From assembly GCF_022539665.2 (NCBI RefSeq), contig NC_081331.1, positions 13,238,638 through 13,302,637 on the forward strand: 64,000 nt of DNA, in the 5' to 3' direction. Shown here piece by piece: positions 38,554 through 50,573 of this stretch. Positions within the stretch are counted from its first letter, which is position 1, and every line of letters begins with the position of its first letter. Below the pieces are notes generated by a model. The model was not told the DNA's origin and made no database searches. It saw only the letters and a program-made list of their open reading frames with translations. Position numbers and translations under genes: made by a program. The DNA is from Daphnia carinata (taxonomy: Eukaryota > Arthropoda > Branchiopoda > Diplostraca > Daphniidae).

Positions 38554-39171
38554 TCAATGTCTGGTCTTGGCTGACTTGTTTAGAACCGGAGAACGGGTGC
38601 AGCCCGCCTTCACGGTTAAATTTTCAGGTTTGGACCAAGAACCATCCTCCTGAGCAAAAGTGAGTATCATATTAGTATTGAACATCAGCAATGTATTTGT
38701 GGCTTCATACTACCTTCAGAAAAACAACTTCCATTTCGGTCTCGAGCTGTAAGCAGTCGAATGTTTTTCCCTTTTTTCTGCTTTTGCAATAAAGACATTC
38801 CAGTTCGTAAAACATTGATGGGATTCGGTTAGTTTGCATATTTTCTTTTACAGTGAATGGACATTCCATTGACTGCAATGCAGCAAAAAAAGAGAAAAAT
38901 TACCTTTTTAAAAAGATATTGCTCCAAGACATATAGCGCAAATGTAACAACTGGAGGCCGGGATGGTAAAATTTGAAGTACTTACATTGCCAAGTTCCCC
39001 AATCCTTTCAACTGAAGTCTCACTTTTTATTCTACTGCTCCTTGTAGCCATATGGCTGTTGTGAGAAGAACGGATTTTATTCGAACGGATTATGTCGCAT
39101 CTTGACGGTAAGGGAAGTATGCAGATAGAGGAGGCAATTAGTAAAATTACAAAGGAAAATAGTCGCCACAT
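38554..39171 (-). CDS. Interleukin-17-like secreted cytokine
   Basis: Three exons (39171-38986, 38872-38714, 38649-38554), all phase 0, encode 146 residues. A clear signal peptide (RLFSFVILLIASSICILPLP) opens the protein. The mature part has the IL-17 order. A CPF at the position of the family's SPW is followed by NRIPSMFYELECLYC, which parallels the YR-x-P-x-x-I-x-E-A-x-C-x-x-x-x-C block. A beta-strand TEMEVVFLKEDGSW stands where family members have EILVLRRE, and a final LTVKAGCTRSP matches the VSVGCTCV end. Mature cysteines fit a cystine-knot fold, although the last Cys of the CTC motif is replaced (CTR), and an extra Cys (FDC) may compensate. There is one N-glycosylation sequon (ENLT). Known IL-17 proteins are secreted dimers signalling through SEFIR receptors. 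Drosophila lacks them but other invertebrates have them. A Spaetzle-type knot is the main alternative. Confidence 0.65.
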
Positions 39172-39232
39172 GTTGGACTTGCTTCAGTAAAACTAAAATG
39201 GTAACTGGATGATAGTCGTTGAAGTAAGCTCG

Positions 39233-39240
39233 TTTTTATA
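39233..39240 (-). promoter_or_regulatory. TATA-like box of the IL-17-like gene
   Basis: TATAAAAA on the minus strand, 62-69 bases upstream of the start codon, which would place transcription start about 35 bases before the ATG. Confidence 0.5.
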
Positions 39241-39304
39241 ATAATACCGGAAAACAAATTATATTCACAGTTCTACAGGTTCTTTACATCCTAGATGGGT
39301 AGAT

Positions 39305-39314
39305 GGAAAGCCCC
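39305..39314 (-). promoter_or_regulatory. NF-kappaB-like site GGGGCTTTCC
   Basis: Exact match to the Rel/NF-kappaB consensus GGGRNWYYCC on the minus strand, 134 bases upstream of the IL-17-like start codon. Binding is inferred, not shown. Confidence 0.4.
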
Positions 39315-39371
39315 TACCAGTTTTTATCCCCGTGCAGTAAGTTTCAAACGAAGTTTCCGTCCCCCCCTCCA

Positions 39372-39381
39372 GGGGCTTTCT
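39372..39381 (+). promoter_or_regulatory. NF-kappaB-like site GGGGCTTTCT
   Basis: Second kappaB-like decamer, opposite orientation, about 200 bases upstream of the IL-17-like start. It fits the looser insect Relish form GGGRNTYYYY. It lies next to a poly-C run, so chance is possible. Confidence 0.3.
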
Positions 39382-40066
39382 TATCATGCACGAAGTACGG
39401 CGATAGCTTCGTGTAACGCCGTTTTTCTGCTTGGTTTCAATATAGCGTTTAATGGACGTTGGAGTTTCTTAATAATTTACAGTTTCCTACCAGCCCAATG
39501 ATACTGAAATACTAGCCAATGCTTGACAACTTAAACATTACAAAATGAAAGTAAAGCTTCGCCAGAGAAGATTTCGAATTTAGCCTAAATTCTCTTTGCA
39601 TTGCAATTTGTTGCAGAACATTCTCTCATCCCAATATGTCGTGGATAAAAGAAAGCAAATGTTCTTCTATCAAATTTATAGCTTCAGTGTGCTACCATTA
39701 ATTCAGACCTTATGTATTGGCACCCGATTTACCTGTATGTTACATGATCTGTAACACTTATTCGCTAAGAGCCCGCGTAACTGAACGGCATCGAAGCATA
39801 TCAAATCGATGCAAACTTGCAGCGCAGCATTCACGTATGTCGTTAAACATGTCAATCTACCGTTCTGTCAATGATAAAAATTACAAAATTCTGAACTCAC
39901 TTCAAATCTACTTGACTGGAGCCAAATATCTAACCATTGACACATGAACTAAACTGTTACTGCTGGTATCTGAGAAGTGAGTAGAAAATTGCATTTTTTT
40001 GAGGATGAACTGTATTGCTGCTCATTAAACCAGATGTTAAGGGAGTACAGAGCACAATACTGATGT

Positions 40067-40917
40067 TCAAGCAATGCTGCTGGAGTTGGAGGCAATCCTG
40101 GGCCATAGATCAGCACACTCCTTGGCAACAGGTCCAGTGATAGCTGATCCCTTCATTTCTCCTTTGTTATTTACTATCACTCCTGCATTGTCTTCGAAGT
40201 ATATAAATACTCCATCCTTCCTTCTAAATGGCTTCCTCTGCCGAATAACTACTGCTTGCATAACTGAAAGATAGAAAAATTAAAGTTAGATCAATTCCTC
40301 CTGGATTCAATAATGTTCTACATGAAACATGGCAGTGTCAATGCCGACAGGTCAAGCAGCTTCATGGAAAAAGCTCTGAGTTTAAGACATTCTTTATTCT
40401 ACCCTCTGAAAGTTATAGAATGGCAGAGAAACCACCATCCATTTTTTGCTGCACGAGGGTTAACATGATAGGAAGTTTTCTAGTAGATTACCTTTTTTCC
40501 TCAGCTCTGGTTTACCCTTCTTCACTGTAGCAACGAACATGTCACCAACACCAGCAGCAGGCAAGCGATTAAGACGACCCTTGACACCATAAACTGCAAT
40601 GACGTACAGGTTCTTTGCTCCTGATAATGAAAAAAATTAGCATACCAACGAATGCTTTAAAGAAAAATAATAGAAATGAAGACTACAAACCTGTATTGTC
40701 AGCACAGTTCATGACGGCTCCCACGGGGAGACCCAAAGAGATGCGGAATTTTCCACCCGCGGTTCCACCACGTCCTTGTCAAAACGATTCAGAAAATTGC
40801 AATTACACATTCTCAACAAACAGATTACATTGTAAATGTACACGATAACTAATAAAAGTAACGGATGTTTTAGATAAATGTCGATGAATTGACAGAGAGC
40901 ATACCTCGCTTAGACAT
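40067..40917 (-). CDS. RpL23: 60S ribosomal protein L23 (uL14)
   Basis: Core large-subunit ribosomal protein of the uL14 family, at the subunit interface near the translation factor site. Four exons (40917-40905, 40774-40691, 40620-40492, 40263-40067) join to exactly 140 residues, the usual eukaryotic length. The sequence is essentially the animal consensus: [20 protein letters not shown], then [49 protein letters not shown], and a C-terminus of [20 protein letters not shown]. All three introns interrupt after the first codon base. The tiny first exon (ATG plus 10 bases) is typical of ribosomal protein genes, allowing a 5' UTR exon with the start codon at its end. Confidence 0.98.
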
Positions 40918-41745
40918 CTTGTTGGCCGAAAATGAAAGAGTCTCGAATTGAGAGTCGAGACGAAAAGAAGCAGGCGAAAAGATCGAACAGCGGTGTCAGA
41001 TGGAATTATTCAGCCTTACTTTTCACAAAACATTTTGCGATTCATTCTCAAATAATAAACTATGTTTAAAAGATTCACAGATTTTCTATTGAAAAACTTT
41101 CATAGCCAATAAAAAACATAAATTGTATCTGAAATATTATTAGTTAAATTGATGGAATTGATTGTTTAGGCGATGCATCATTCTAATACAAAGGGCTAGA
41201 TGCCGCTACGCGTTACTGCTTTAACTTACCTTCGCTGGATGGCGTCTGCGAAAGATTTGATTCAAAAAACAATTTCCTCACTTAGCTTTTCAGTATTCTG
41301 GTTCTTCCTTTTTTTCAGTTAAACGGAATGACTTGCAGGGTCGTATTCTTTCATTTCAAAGAAAGGCAATTGCCTAAAAGTTTATTGGACAACTGTAAAA
41401 AAAATAAAATAAAAAAATAAGGCTGTCAGCACCGTAATCTAAGAATAACAAGTACAAATCGTTCCCATCTTGTTTGGGCGTGTGTATTTATTAGTCTCTG
41501 CAATACAAAGAAGGATGTCTGGTCTGGTTAGGTGGCAATCAGAATGATGAAACTAGGAACAGTAGACACAACAAAGAAGCCACGAAAGGTCATCGCCTAT
41601 ATAAAAAAATTGGAAGGAAGCGCGCCGCTAACAACAAATGGAGGACCATCTGTTTTGTCTCGTACCCATTACACCACTTCCACTTCATCACCTCTATAGG
41701 GGGAAACAACCAGCTAGCCACGACGTTGGCATGCTTTTTCTTTGA

Positions 41746-42027
41746 TTACATTTCGCTTTGCTTTTTCTCTCTCGTCTTGTCTGTTTCCTTACCCACACAT
41801 TTGCTGTGGCAAGGTAAACGTGGAACTTCTGGTTTCGGATGTGGCCGACCGCAACCGTATAGCAGCAAGCCGACGAACAAACCGACGGTTGTAATCATCT
41901 GTTGTAGTTGACTAGTTCGCGGTGACAGTCGTGCCAACAAAAGGTCAAATCTGAGCCTATCTATTTCCAGCAGTTCTTTTATATCTGCTGCTTTGCCTCG
42001 AATAAGCATCAACGCTTTTACAAGAAT
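41746..42027 (-). other. Minus-strand open frame with one possible membrane segment
   Basis: About 94 codons open from just after an in-frame stop. The reading has a helical part (DIKELLEIDRLRFDLLLARL), then a hydrophobic stretch (MITTVGLFVGLLLYGCGRP) and a Pro/Cys-rich end. An internal donor-like GGGTAAGG could end an exon after KCVG. Composition is protein-like but no family is recognised. It lies about 0.8 kb upstream of RpL23 on the same strand. Confidence 0.22.
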
Positions 42028-45000
42028 CGCTTGCGCTTTTCACTCTGTTCGATTCCTCCTCCATTGCAATAATAAAAGCGATTGACACAACAAGGCACAA
42101 AGCAAATCTGCACCGTAGTTTTCAATCACCACCCGCACTTCCCCATACACAATACGGGATGATGATTTAAAAAATAAAATTCGAACCTTTATGCACGTAT
42201 GAAAACCAGAATCGATTCATGAAGGGCTTTTTGTGTGCGCACTCAGATAAAGATCCCTTTTTTTCTTTTCTACTTTTGCATGCGTGACAATAAATCAGTA
42301 AGCCGCAGAACGAGGAGGGGACGAGATAGATGTTGTTGCTGATGTAACAGGGGGGAGGAGAAATTGAAATTCAACGATTTCTGACCTTTGGCTTTTTATG
42401 CTCATGTTCCCAATGACCGGCCGATATGGGCCGTAGTTTGTTGGCTTGTGACTATCATTGCCGAATCATCAACGAGATTCGATCGATCAGTGCCCATTCT
42501 GGCCAGCCTGTCGGCGCAGCACTCGCCAGATTAAAAACATTTTATTTGCTCGAGTCATTCCGTATTGGACGTCACATGTTTCCAGTGCACCATGTTGAAT
42601 GATACTTATTTTTTTGGGGAGAGGAAAACAATAAAAGAAAAAAATATACAGTGTAAAGAATTGTTTCTTTCTCGCTAAAAAAAACGAGGAACTGTATAAA
42701 ATTTCAGCGGAAGCGTTTATCTGTTAAGGCCTAAAGTAAGGTTTCCTATAATGACAATTAAAGTTGTTGTTGAGACAGTCAGTATACTTTACTTTATTTA
42801 GTTTCAAGACGGTTTACGAGTCAACTGAACGATTGTGGTCACTGGAAGAGGCGGCGGACCGCAGGCCAAGTTTATACGATAAAAATAGTTAGTTTGTTTT
42901 TTTATTATTTTCTTCCGTTTGGTAAATAGCATAACAATACGTTATGGCTTGGAGTACTATTTTCCGCGTTGAATGTTTATAATAAAATGTGTATTGACTT
43001 GTCGAGCTGGCACTTTGGCACCGCCAGAAACATCTTCCTTTGAGGAAGATTTGCATTTTTCTTGGGACAGATGTTCCTCCGCATTCTGCATCACCTAGGT
43101 CTGTGCTAATTTTTTTGACAAAAGCAGCTTATTATGTTTTAGAATTTTGATTACACGTAACTAGCATCATTAGGCACCGTAAGAATAACCTCCATCGCAA
43201 ACGAATTATAAACAAACAAACAAAACTACTAATTATTACGGGCCTATTTATCGTCATTCAGGCAGAGGCACAGCTCTTGTCATCAGTGCATAATCTTGTA
43301 AAAGTAGAACAAGAAAACCGAGAGCCGGATGTCGGTAATATCAGAGCAAGTGAAAAGCCTGCATCGATAGGGTCTATAGATTGAATTTTATACCAAAAAA
43401 ATATTGTGCGTTGTATCCGTAACGGCCCTAGCATGAAAAAGGAATATACGAGCCAAGCGCTAAATACACATGACCATAGGCTGCCGAGTGATAGGGCGTT
43501 GGAGCGAGATGAATCTATTTGTTTGGTGCTCCACACGTCGGAATATAGAGGCGATACAAACCGTTGAGCCAATGAAAAAACGAGTCAAACGGCCAACAAA
43601 CAGCCGTGCCAACAAGAATAGCTCACGGTGGAAATATAGCCGTGAATCCATCATTTGCATATGTAGGCCTTATACGTCTATCGCGCGCTGGCGCATGCAC
43701 GTCATGACATCACGATGAGGCCATAAGAATGGACGGGGGGGTCCGCCTCGCCCACAGCACGGTTTCAACATCAGCTGCATGCACCATCGAGTCAAATAAA
43801 TGCAACAACAACAACAACAACAAACCACACACGGCGATGAATCGGCCAGACAGCGAAGAAAATAACGAAGCCAGCACGGACGCATCAGCGCAGTGAGGCA
43901 GGGGAGAGAGAGATGAATGTATTAACATATCCACGATACGCCTATTGTTGGCTGTGATTACATATTCTGGCGTTTGCGTGATCATCGCCCCCTTCGCATT
44001 ATTTTCCATTTCGGAACCGAGGGGAGTCGCAGCAGCAGCAACAGCAAGCGAACTCACGTTGCACGCATCTCTGCCTTTTCTTTTTTTTTTTTTTTTTTGA
44101 GCTTATTTTTTTTTACATATCCCTCCCCATCCACGTATATAGCAAACGCCAGGGCATGGGCGCCCTGTTGTTGCATTATGTATCCACTGAGAAAATGAAA
44201 TAGATACATAGATGGCGTGTGAACATAGCTGATTGGTTCCTGGTCCCTAAATCTCTTGACTGCCACAAGTATTATACCCTCCGAGCTATCTGCATAATGC
44301 GTCAAGTCTTTCAAGAGCTTCATTTCAACAAGTAAACTTTAAAAAAGAAAAACAAGCCCTGCTCGACAAGACAATAGTTTTGTACGTATATCGGCCGTGT
44401 AATGTAACCCACGATGATCCACTTTGTGCGAGCCTAAAACGAAACAAGACGCACAGTTGATGTATTTATATGAAACCCCGCCAGTTACTTACACTATTTG
44501 TAGCCAGAGTTTTAGCAATTTCGGGAAAGAAAAGCGAGCGTGTGCATTGTGAAAATTTGAAAATGTTCCCTTATTTGTTTGTCCAACCAATTAACAGTAA
44601 ATCAAAAAAGTAAAGTGAAAAGCATGTGAATGGCAAACCGCGAGCTCGAAATAGATTTTCGAATAATAACCCACCTGGTTGCCTGCCGGTGCTTGTTTGT
44701 AATAATAACGCACACATCGTGTGTGCAATGGCGTGCGTTTTTTCTTCGCTACAGAGCGTCGCGACGCCATATTACGTCCTATTTCCCGCTAAATGTTATC
44801 AATACAAATTTAGCCAGTATATCCGCTGGAACCTATTACGAGCTTAGATTGTCACGCATCTCACGCACCACCTATTCTATTCTGAGCAAGCACTTTCACC
44901 AACGTGCAAAGTGGTTATGTTGATCCAATTTTCTCGGAAGGTATAAAGAAGATAACAAGCGCGATCAAGTCTTTTTTTTCTCATTTGTTTTTGTTTTGTT

Positions 45001-46061
45001 TTTCTGATTTGATTTGTCTTGTTATTTTTTTTTTTTTTTGTATTCACTTCTCTCGATTGCCAGCTGCTGATTATAATTGAAACGCATGCGAGTCGGGCTG
45101 ACAGCTCGTTTTTCCATCGACTTCGGAAAGGGCGCCCTCCCATCGGCCAAGTTTTTTTTTTTTTTTTTTTTCCTGCCGTCATCCCATTTTTAGAAACGAG
45201 ATATATATACTAAATCGGTATGAAATTGGATGACCCAAGATGGCCCCAGCTGATTGGCTATTGGCCCGCGGGATTATTTCTTTTTTTTTCTTCCTATCAC
45301 GCACGCCGTCAGACATTCCTTTTTCGAATTGTATTATACTGTAAGGAATGAACGTGCATCGGGACGGCTTCGGCCAGAGAAGGTAAGGTATGTGCCTATA
45401 CTCAGAACAAGTCTATGTATACAAATTTACGCGTCACGGAATACAAAAAAAAAAAAAAAAAAGAAAAAGAGAGAGAGAAGAAAAATTAATAAAACAAGAT
45501 GAAAATGGGAAAAGAGGAGAGAAGAGTAAGATTGGCTGACGGCGATGGCTTATTAAGTCGTGAAGAATAATAAACTCATAAGTTTTACAACGTTGGCTAG
45601 TGTGCTATCTTTCTGTACGTATAGAATAAAGATACGAAAATGCAGCGTGCAGCTGCAAATCGCACAATACAGACAAGGTGTTCCAAACTTGCTGCAGGCA
45701 GCCGGATGTGATAACAGACGAAAAAAAAAAAAAAACACAACACCAACATATCATTGTGTTTCAGCTCGAATTGTTGCACGAAGTAAATTGACACACGCAG
45801 TTGATCGCTAAAGGCAAAAAAGCCAGGTGATTTAATAATCAGGATTATGCTTATACACTGCGATGGTAATTCAGTTTTCTATTACGTTTTAAAATGCGCC
45901 GAGTTAATTCATTTTCCCCCTACTCAATTTTTTATTCCGGAATTGACAGGCGACGGATAAGACCCCTCCCAGTTTCTAAAGAGAAATTACGTACACAAAC
46001 CATCGACGATTTTTCAGATTGGGTTACCTCGAAAACGAAAAAGGTGGAAGTACGTCCTACG

Positions 46062-46084
46062 CACACACACACACACACACACAC
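46062..46084. repeat. (CA)n microsatellite
   Basis: Uninterrupted CA dinucleotide run of about 23 bases. Confidence 0.9.
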
Positions 46085-47619
46085 GAAAAGCACAATCGGA
46101 TGGGTTAATAGAAATAAATGAAGAATATTATTTTGGTAAATCTATCCGTGAGCTGACGCGTATATCAGCTCGTTCCTATTCGATCCACAAATGGGGACAG
46201 AAGGGAGGGACACACACACAAAAAAATGTCGGTCTGATACGGTTTGTCATTAGTTGGCACAGACACGTCCCATTTGTAACTGTCGGTTTGATCAATAGTC
46301 GGAGCCGCCGACGCTGCCGCCGCCACCGCAATGTTGAAAATGTTTCGTTTTCTGTGTCACTCGCTGAACATGTTTTTTTTTTATTTTTCCTCGTGCCGCC
46401 ATAACTACCCTCTACATGCGAACGAATATTTTGATAAAGAAAATAAAGAAAACCTTAGTGTGTATACTCTGTAATTACACGCGCACATGAAACACTTGCG
46501 GTATTTCCTTGTTCCGTTTATCATTAAGGAAAACTTCGTTTTTTTTTTTTTTTCATATTTTGACGCGATATAAAGAAATGATTTTTAGTAGAAGAAGAAG
46601 AAAAAAACGCATTAAAAAAACAATGCGTTGGGGTATATACGGACAAGATATGAAGACGCTGAAGTTGATTGAACTGTCGGGTTTCGTACACGAGAAGAAC
46701 TTTTCTTCGAAGAGAAATGGCTCGAAGAAAAAGAGGGAAAACAAAAATCCGAGGGAGAGGGGGGTTCCGAGACTCTCAAACGAGCCGGAGCAGCCACACA
46801 AAGAAGACTTGTTTCCTTATATATATTCACTTAAAGGTGTTGTAAGGAGGAAGAAAAAAAAATATATATATAAAAATAAAAAAGATGGAGGAAGAAAAAA
46901 AACAAAAAAACAAGAAAAGTTTCAACATCTTTACAAAAATTCGAATAAGGCCGACCTCATTCATTACATGCAGTAGAGCTGTCTAAACGCGGGCAAAAGA
47001 GCGGTCTCCCTTCATCTTTGCCTTGTTTCTTGCCTTTTTTTAACCTTCGGTTTTTTTAGTTTTTTTTCAAAATTGAGGTGGGCCCACCTACTGCTATGCG
47101 CAGTACATCCAAGGCTCTGGAACCCCCCTCTCTTTCACAGCAGACGGATACATTTTGAGATTTTTTTTAGTGAGCCGAGTTTGGAATATCTGGTTGGGGC
47201 CACCCACATTGTTGAGGCCCTTATTATTGTTTAGAAGAAAATAAGGAAAAGGCTGGAAACCCAGAGAGCCGAGATGTTGGATGATGATGAGGCGTGTTCC
47301 TTGTATCTGCCGACGAAACAATCGGGCCCGGACGATCGCTGAGACGCTCAAGCTATATTTTTTATTCTTCGTTGGACGACGGCGATGATGATGATGGTGT
47401 CTCCTTCTCTTTTCTTGGATGTATCGAGTCACGGAACACCCTACGGGCCTTATTTCACGTCTGCCAGATGATCAGCCTCCGCGAGTCTATAATCCAACCG
47501 TCTTTTTTTTTCCTTTTCGAAGAATAATTTTTTTTTTTTTTTTAACAAGTTGATATTAACAAATTTAGATTCTTGTCTGTGTAATCAAGGTTTAGCTTAA
47601 ACAGTGTTTGATATCAGTA

Positions 47620-47742
47620 TTACAGGTGAACAATTTTTGCCAGTCGTTCTTCTTCCTGGAATTTTTCGACCAAGCGTGTTGTTGTGTTGCTGATTAAAAA
47701 GTTCATCAAGTTCATGGCTCCCGTACATGCCAACTCAATTAT
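47620..47742 (-). other. Exon-like segment with stop codon (possible terminal exon)
   Basis: On the minus strand a strong acceptor (CTTATTTCAG) opens 40 sense codons then TAA. The reading begins IIELACTGAMNLMNFLISNT and ends VEKFQEEERLAKIVHL, an amphipathic, protein-like composition in otherwise low-complexity DNA. Phase at the acceptor must be 0. No partner exon could be assigned. It may be the last exon of a gene with very long introns extending to the right. Confidence 0.35.
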
Positions 47743-50556
47743 CTGAAATAAGAATTGTTTAGAAAGAGATGATGATGATACATTTTTTCTTTGTTTGTGG
47801 AGATGGGGGGGTTCCGTTTTTTTTTTGTTTTTTTTTAAGGGGAAGGTAAAGATGGCCGTTGTGCGCTAGATGATTGGTCGAGAGCGCAACTATAGGCTTA
47901 CGTGTAGCATAAATTAGTTACGGGTTGGGGGAGCCATCAGGGCGCTCTATTCTCTCTCTCTCCCAACCATCAGTCCCTAATGATGTTGTAGGGGGCAGCA
48001 CGTAATTAGGGTGGGTCGGTTGTTTGCTACGAAAAAAAATATATATATATGTGGAAGGTATCGCAGCGGAGAGGGTGGAGGGAGAAGCGAAACAACAACA
48101 CAGGGCCATGAAAGGTTAAAAAAAAAAAAAAATCCAAAATATACAGAATAAATAAATAAAAAACATGAGACCTAAAAGGCCGAGGCTGAAAAAGAAAAAA
48201 AAAAAAGAACGCGGATGGAATAATAAAGTAGATTCATAAACCAATCATGAAAGAGCTGCCGTTGCTGTCCTGGAAAACATAGACAGAGAAAATGAGAGCC
48301 ACTTATCTCTTTTCGTTTGTATAGTTTTTAAGTCTTGCCAGAAACGCAATCATCTATATAGGATTCCAGAATAACTGGCTCGTTTATTTTATTTTATTTT
48401 TTTCGAGAATAAAAACGAACAGTCGGTCTTATGTTGTTTCTTTTTTCCATTCTGACATTACTATTTATATCTCTGTCTTTCTTATATTTTTTTTTTTACC
48501 TTTCCTTTTTCGAGTGCTGTTGTCCGCCATCTATCTAATGATCTGAACGAATAGAGAGGACTGTTGTTCTCTCGATGCCGCGGCCGTGTTATCATCATCA
48601 GTGGCAGCAACAAGAAAATAACAGAAGAATAGATTTTCTTTTTCAAAAATGCCTAGAGACAAGAGTCTTTTGCCTTTTCTTGTCGGGCGCTGTATACTAA
48701 ACGAAACAAAACAAAAATTTCGTTTTTTTTTTTTCTTTCATTTCTGTCTCAATACACAAATGGAAAATAATCTAACGTTTACATTAGCGTATAGCTTGGC
48801 CATTGAATTGTATATTCTTTCACGTATAGATATATAAAATACATAGTCCTAGGTAATATAAGAAACGAACAAAAGCTATTGCGCTGCACGGTCATTTATT
48901 CTATGCCACCTTATTGTACAGAAAGAAAACAAAAATAATAATCATTTCTATTAATCAAGTTGATATTCACAGGGCTCTACGATTATAGTCGCACAGTTTC
49001 GAAACACTTAGACAGTGTGTCTGCAATAAAAAAACTCTTGGATGGGCCGATTCAAACCACAAGGTGCGTAATTTACCAAACAAAACGTCTTTCTAAAGAA
49101 AGTCCTGACTTTTTCCTGTTTTTATATTTCCCAGACAAAAGGGGGGGAGAAACAAAAAATCGTTCCAACCATTTCACTTGTTATTACAGCTATCGTTTCA
49201 TTAAAAAAAAAAAAAAGAAAGAAAATGCAGTAATTAAAGTAAATACACTGCTTCCAACGCATTACGTTCTCTCCTGCAAGGCATCACTTTATAAGAGACT
49301 TGCAAATTGGCTGGTCATCATGTCCCTTTTTTTTCTTTGATACCATTTACTGATTTTCCACCGTTCTCTCTATAACGCAATACAAAACATTGCGTAAGAA
49401 GTGAAGCTTATAACGTAAGATTGCGCAACCTGCAATCGAGTTTTCGAAATTGCGAACAGGACGTGAATGATAGACTTCAACTTGGCTTTTAAGTCAGATA
49501 CGATCAGACATCATTCGAGCTGAGCAATTGAATACATTGTGCTCTGAAACAAGAAACATGTGTTTTATATATTTAGAGAATCTCATTTTTCAGGCGAGCA
49601 ATCTAGGCCAATCTTACGTGTTTCTAAGAACGTATGTTTTATTTAGGTTTTCTTTTTTTAAAACTCAATTGTTGGGTAATTGCATTCGCAGCCAAAGCAC
49701 ACAGTGAAAAAAAACAATGGGAGACAATGAATGCATTTTCTAAAGGGAAAAGTAAAATGTCCGCCAATTGTTGATGATGGAACGTCATGGCGACTATGTC
49801 TATGGGCGAAATAAGAAGACACACAAGCCACGGCTATAGGAGAGTTTGAAATTGTTGAATGTTTTATTCCAACGGTGGAGTGAAAGCCAAAAGCCAAAAG
49901 ACGCTGACAGCCAGCATGCGCGTTGTCCGATATAATGTATGCAAGCATTTGCCTATCAACTATTTTGTGATAAAATTGATACATAAATACTGCGCAACCG
50001 CCCACTGTTCAGCAAATATTCAACGAGTATTTATTCACTGGAGAATTGAGGTCGGAGAAGTCTATCTTATTCATTTCACCTGAAGAAACCATTAAAAAAC
50101 ACAAGAGTCGAAAAGAAGAAAGGTTCAGCTGCACCCATAAAAAGGCATCAGTGGGGAGTGCGGCGCGGTTGTTGTTGGATGATGATGAGTTCCTCGAGCC
50201 GGAGAACTCATTAGCATACAACACACCGTCAGCGATATTCGAAGAAGATATTTTCCGGCCCCATCTTCTTCTTCTTCAATTTTTTTTCTTTTTGTTTGGC
50301 TCTCTCTCTCTGTTTTCTATTCTCTGTTTTTTTCTAAAAAAGAAAAAACATTTAACATGAATAGATAGGAAGACAAAAAGAGACCCTCTGAGATGATAGA
50401 GCCGAGTCGTGATGTTCTGACGTGATCATTACATACTATAGATGGATTGGCTCGTCTGGTTGCTAAAGTTTCGACGATGGCAAGAGTCGAAAGGCAAAGG
50501 AGGAGTCTCAAAACCGAGAATAGATAATATGCCAACCGTTAAGGGCGAGACAAGCA

Positions 50557-50573
50557 GGGGGGGGGGGGGGGGG
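50557..50573. repeat. Poly-G tract (G17)
   Basis: Seventeen consecutive G on the plus strand followed by TTCCGAA; one of several long G or C runs in this part of the window. Confidence 0.9.

Larger units (their letters stand above)
39172..40066. other. Intergenic region, IL-17-like promoter and RpL23 3' flank
   Basis: Holds the TATA-like and kappaB-like sites listed separately. The remaining sequence up to the RpL23 stop shows no gene. No canonical minus-strand AATAAA was noticed close to the RpL23 stop. Confidence 0.4.
40918..47619. other. Gene-poor region, left part
   Basis: No recognised gene. It contains poly-T/A tracts (for example about 44080-44098 and 45151-45170), a (CA)n array at 46062-46084, CAA repeats near 43800 and a Lys-rich low-complexity frame at 46509-46976 made of AAA/AAG runs. 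One minus-strand frame around 41746-42027 is listed separately. Confidence 0.5.

Noticed and set aside
46509-46976. 155-codon plus-strand open frame, Lys/Arg-rich
   Set aside because: Made of AAA/AAG runs and other simple sequence; no domain signature and composition follows the local poly-A bias.
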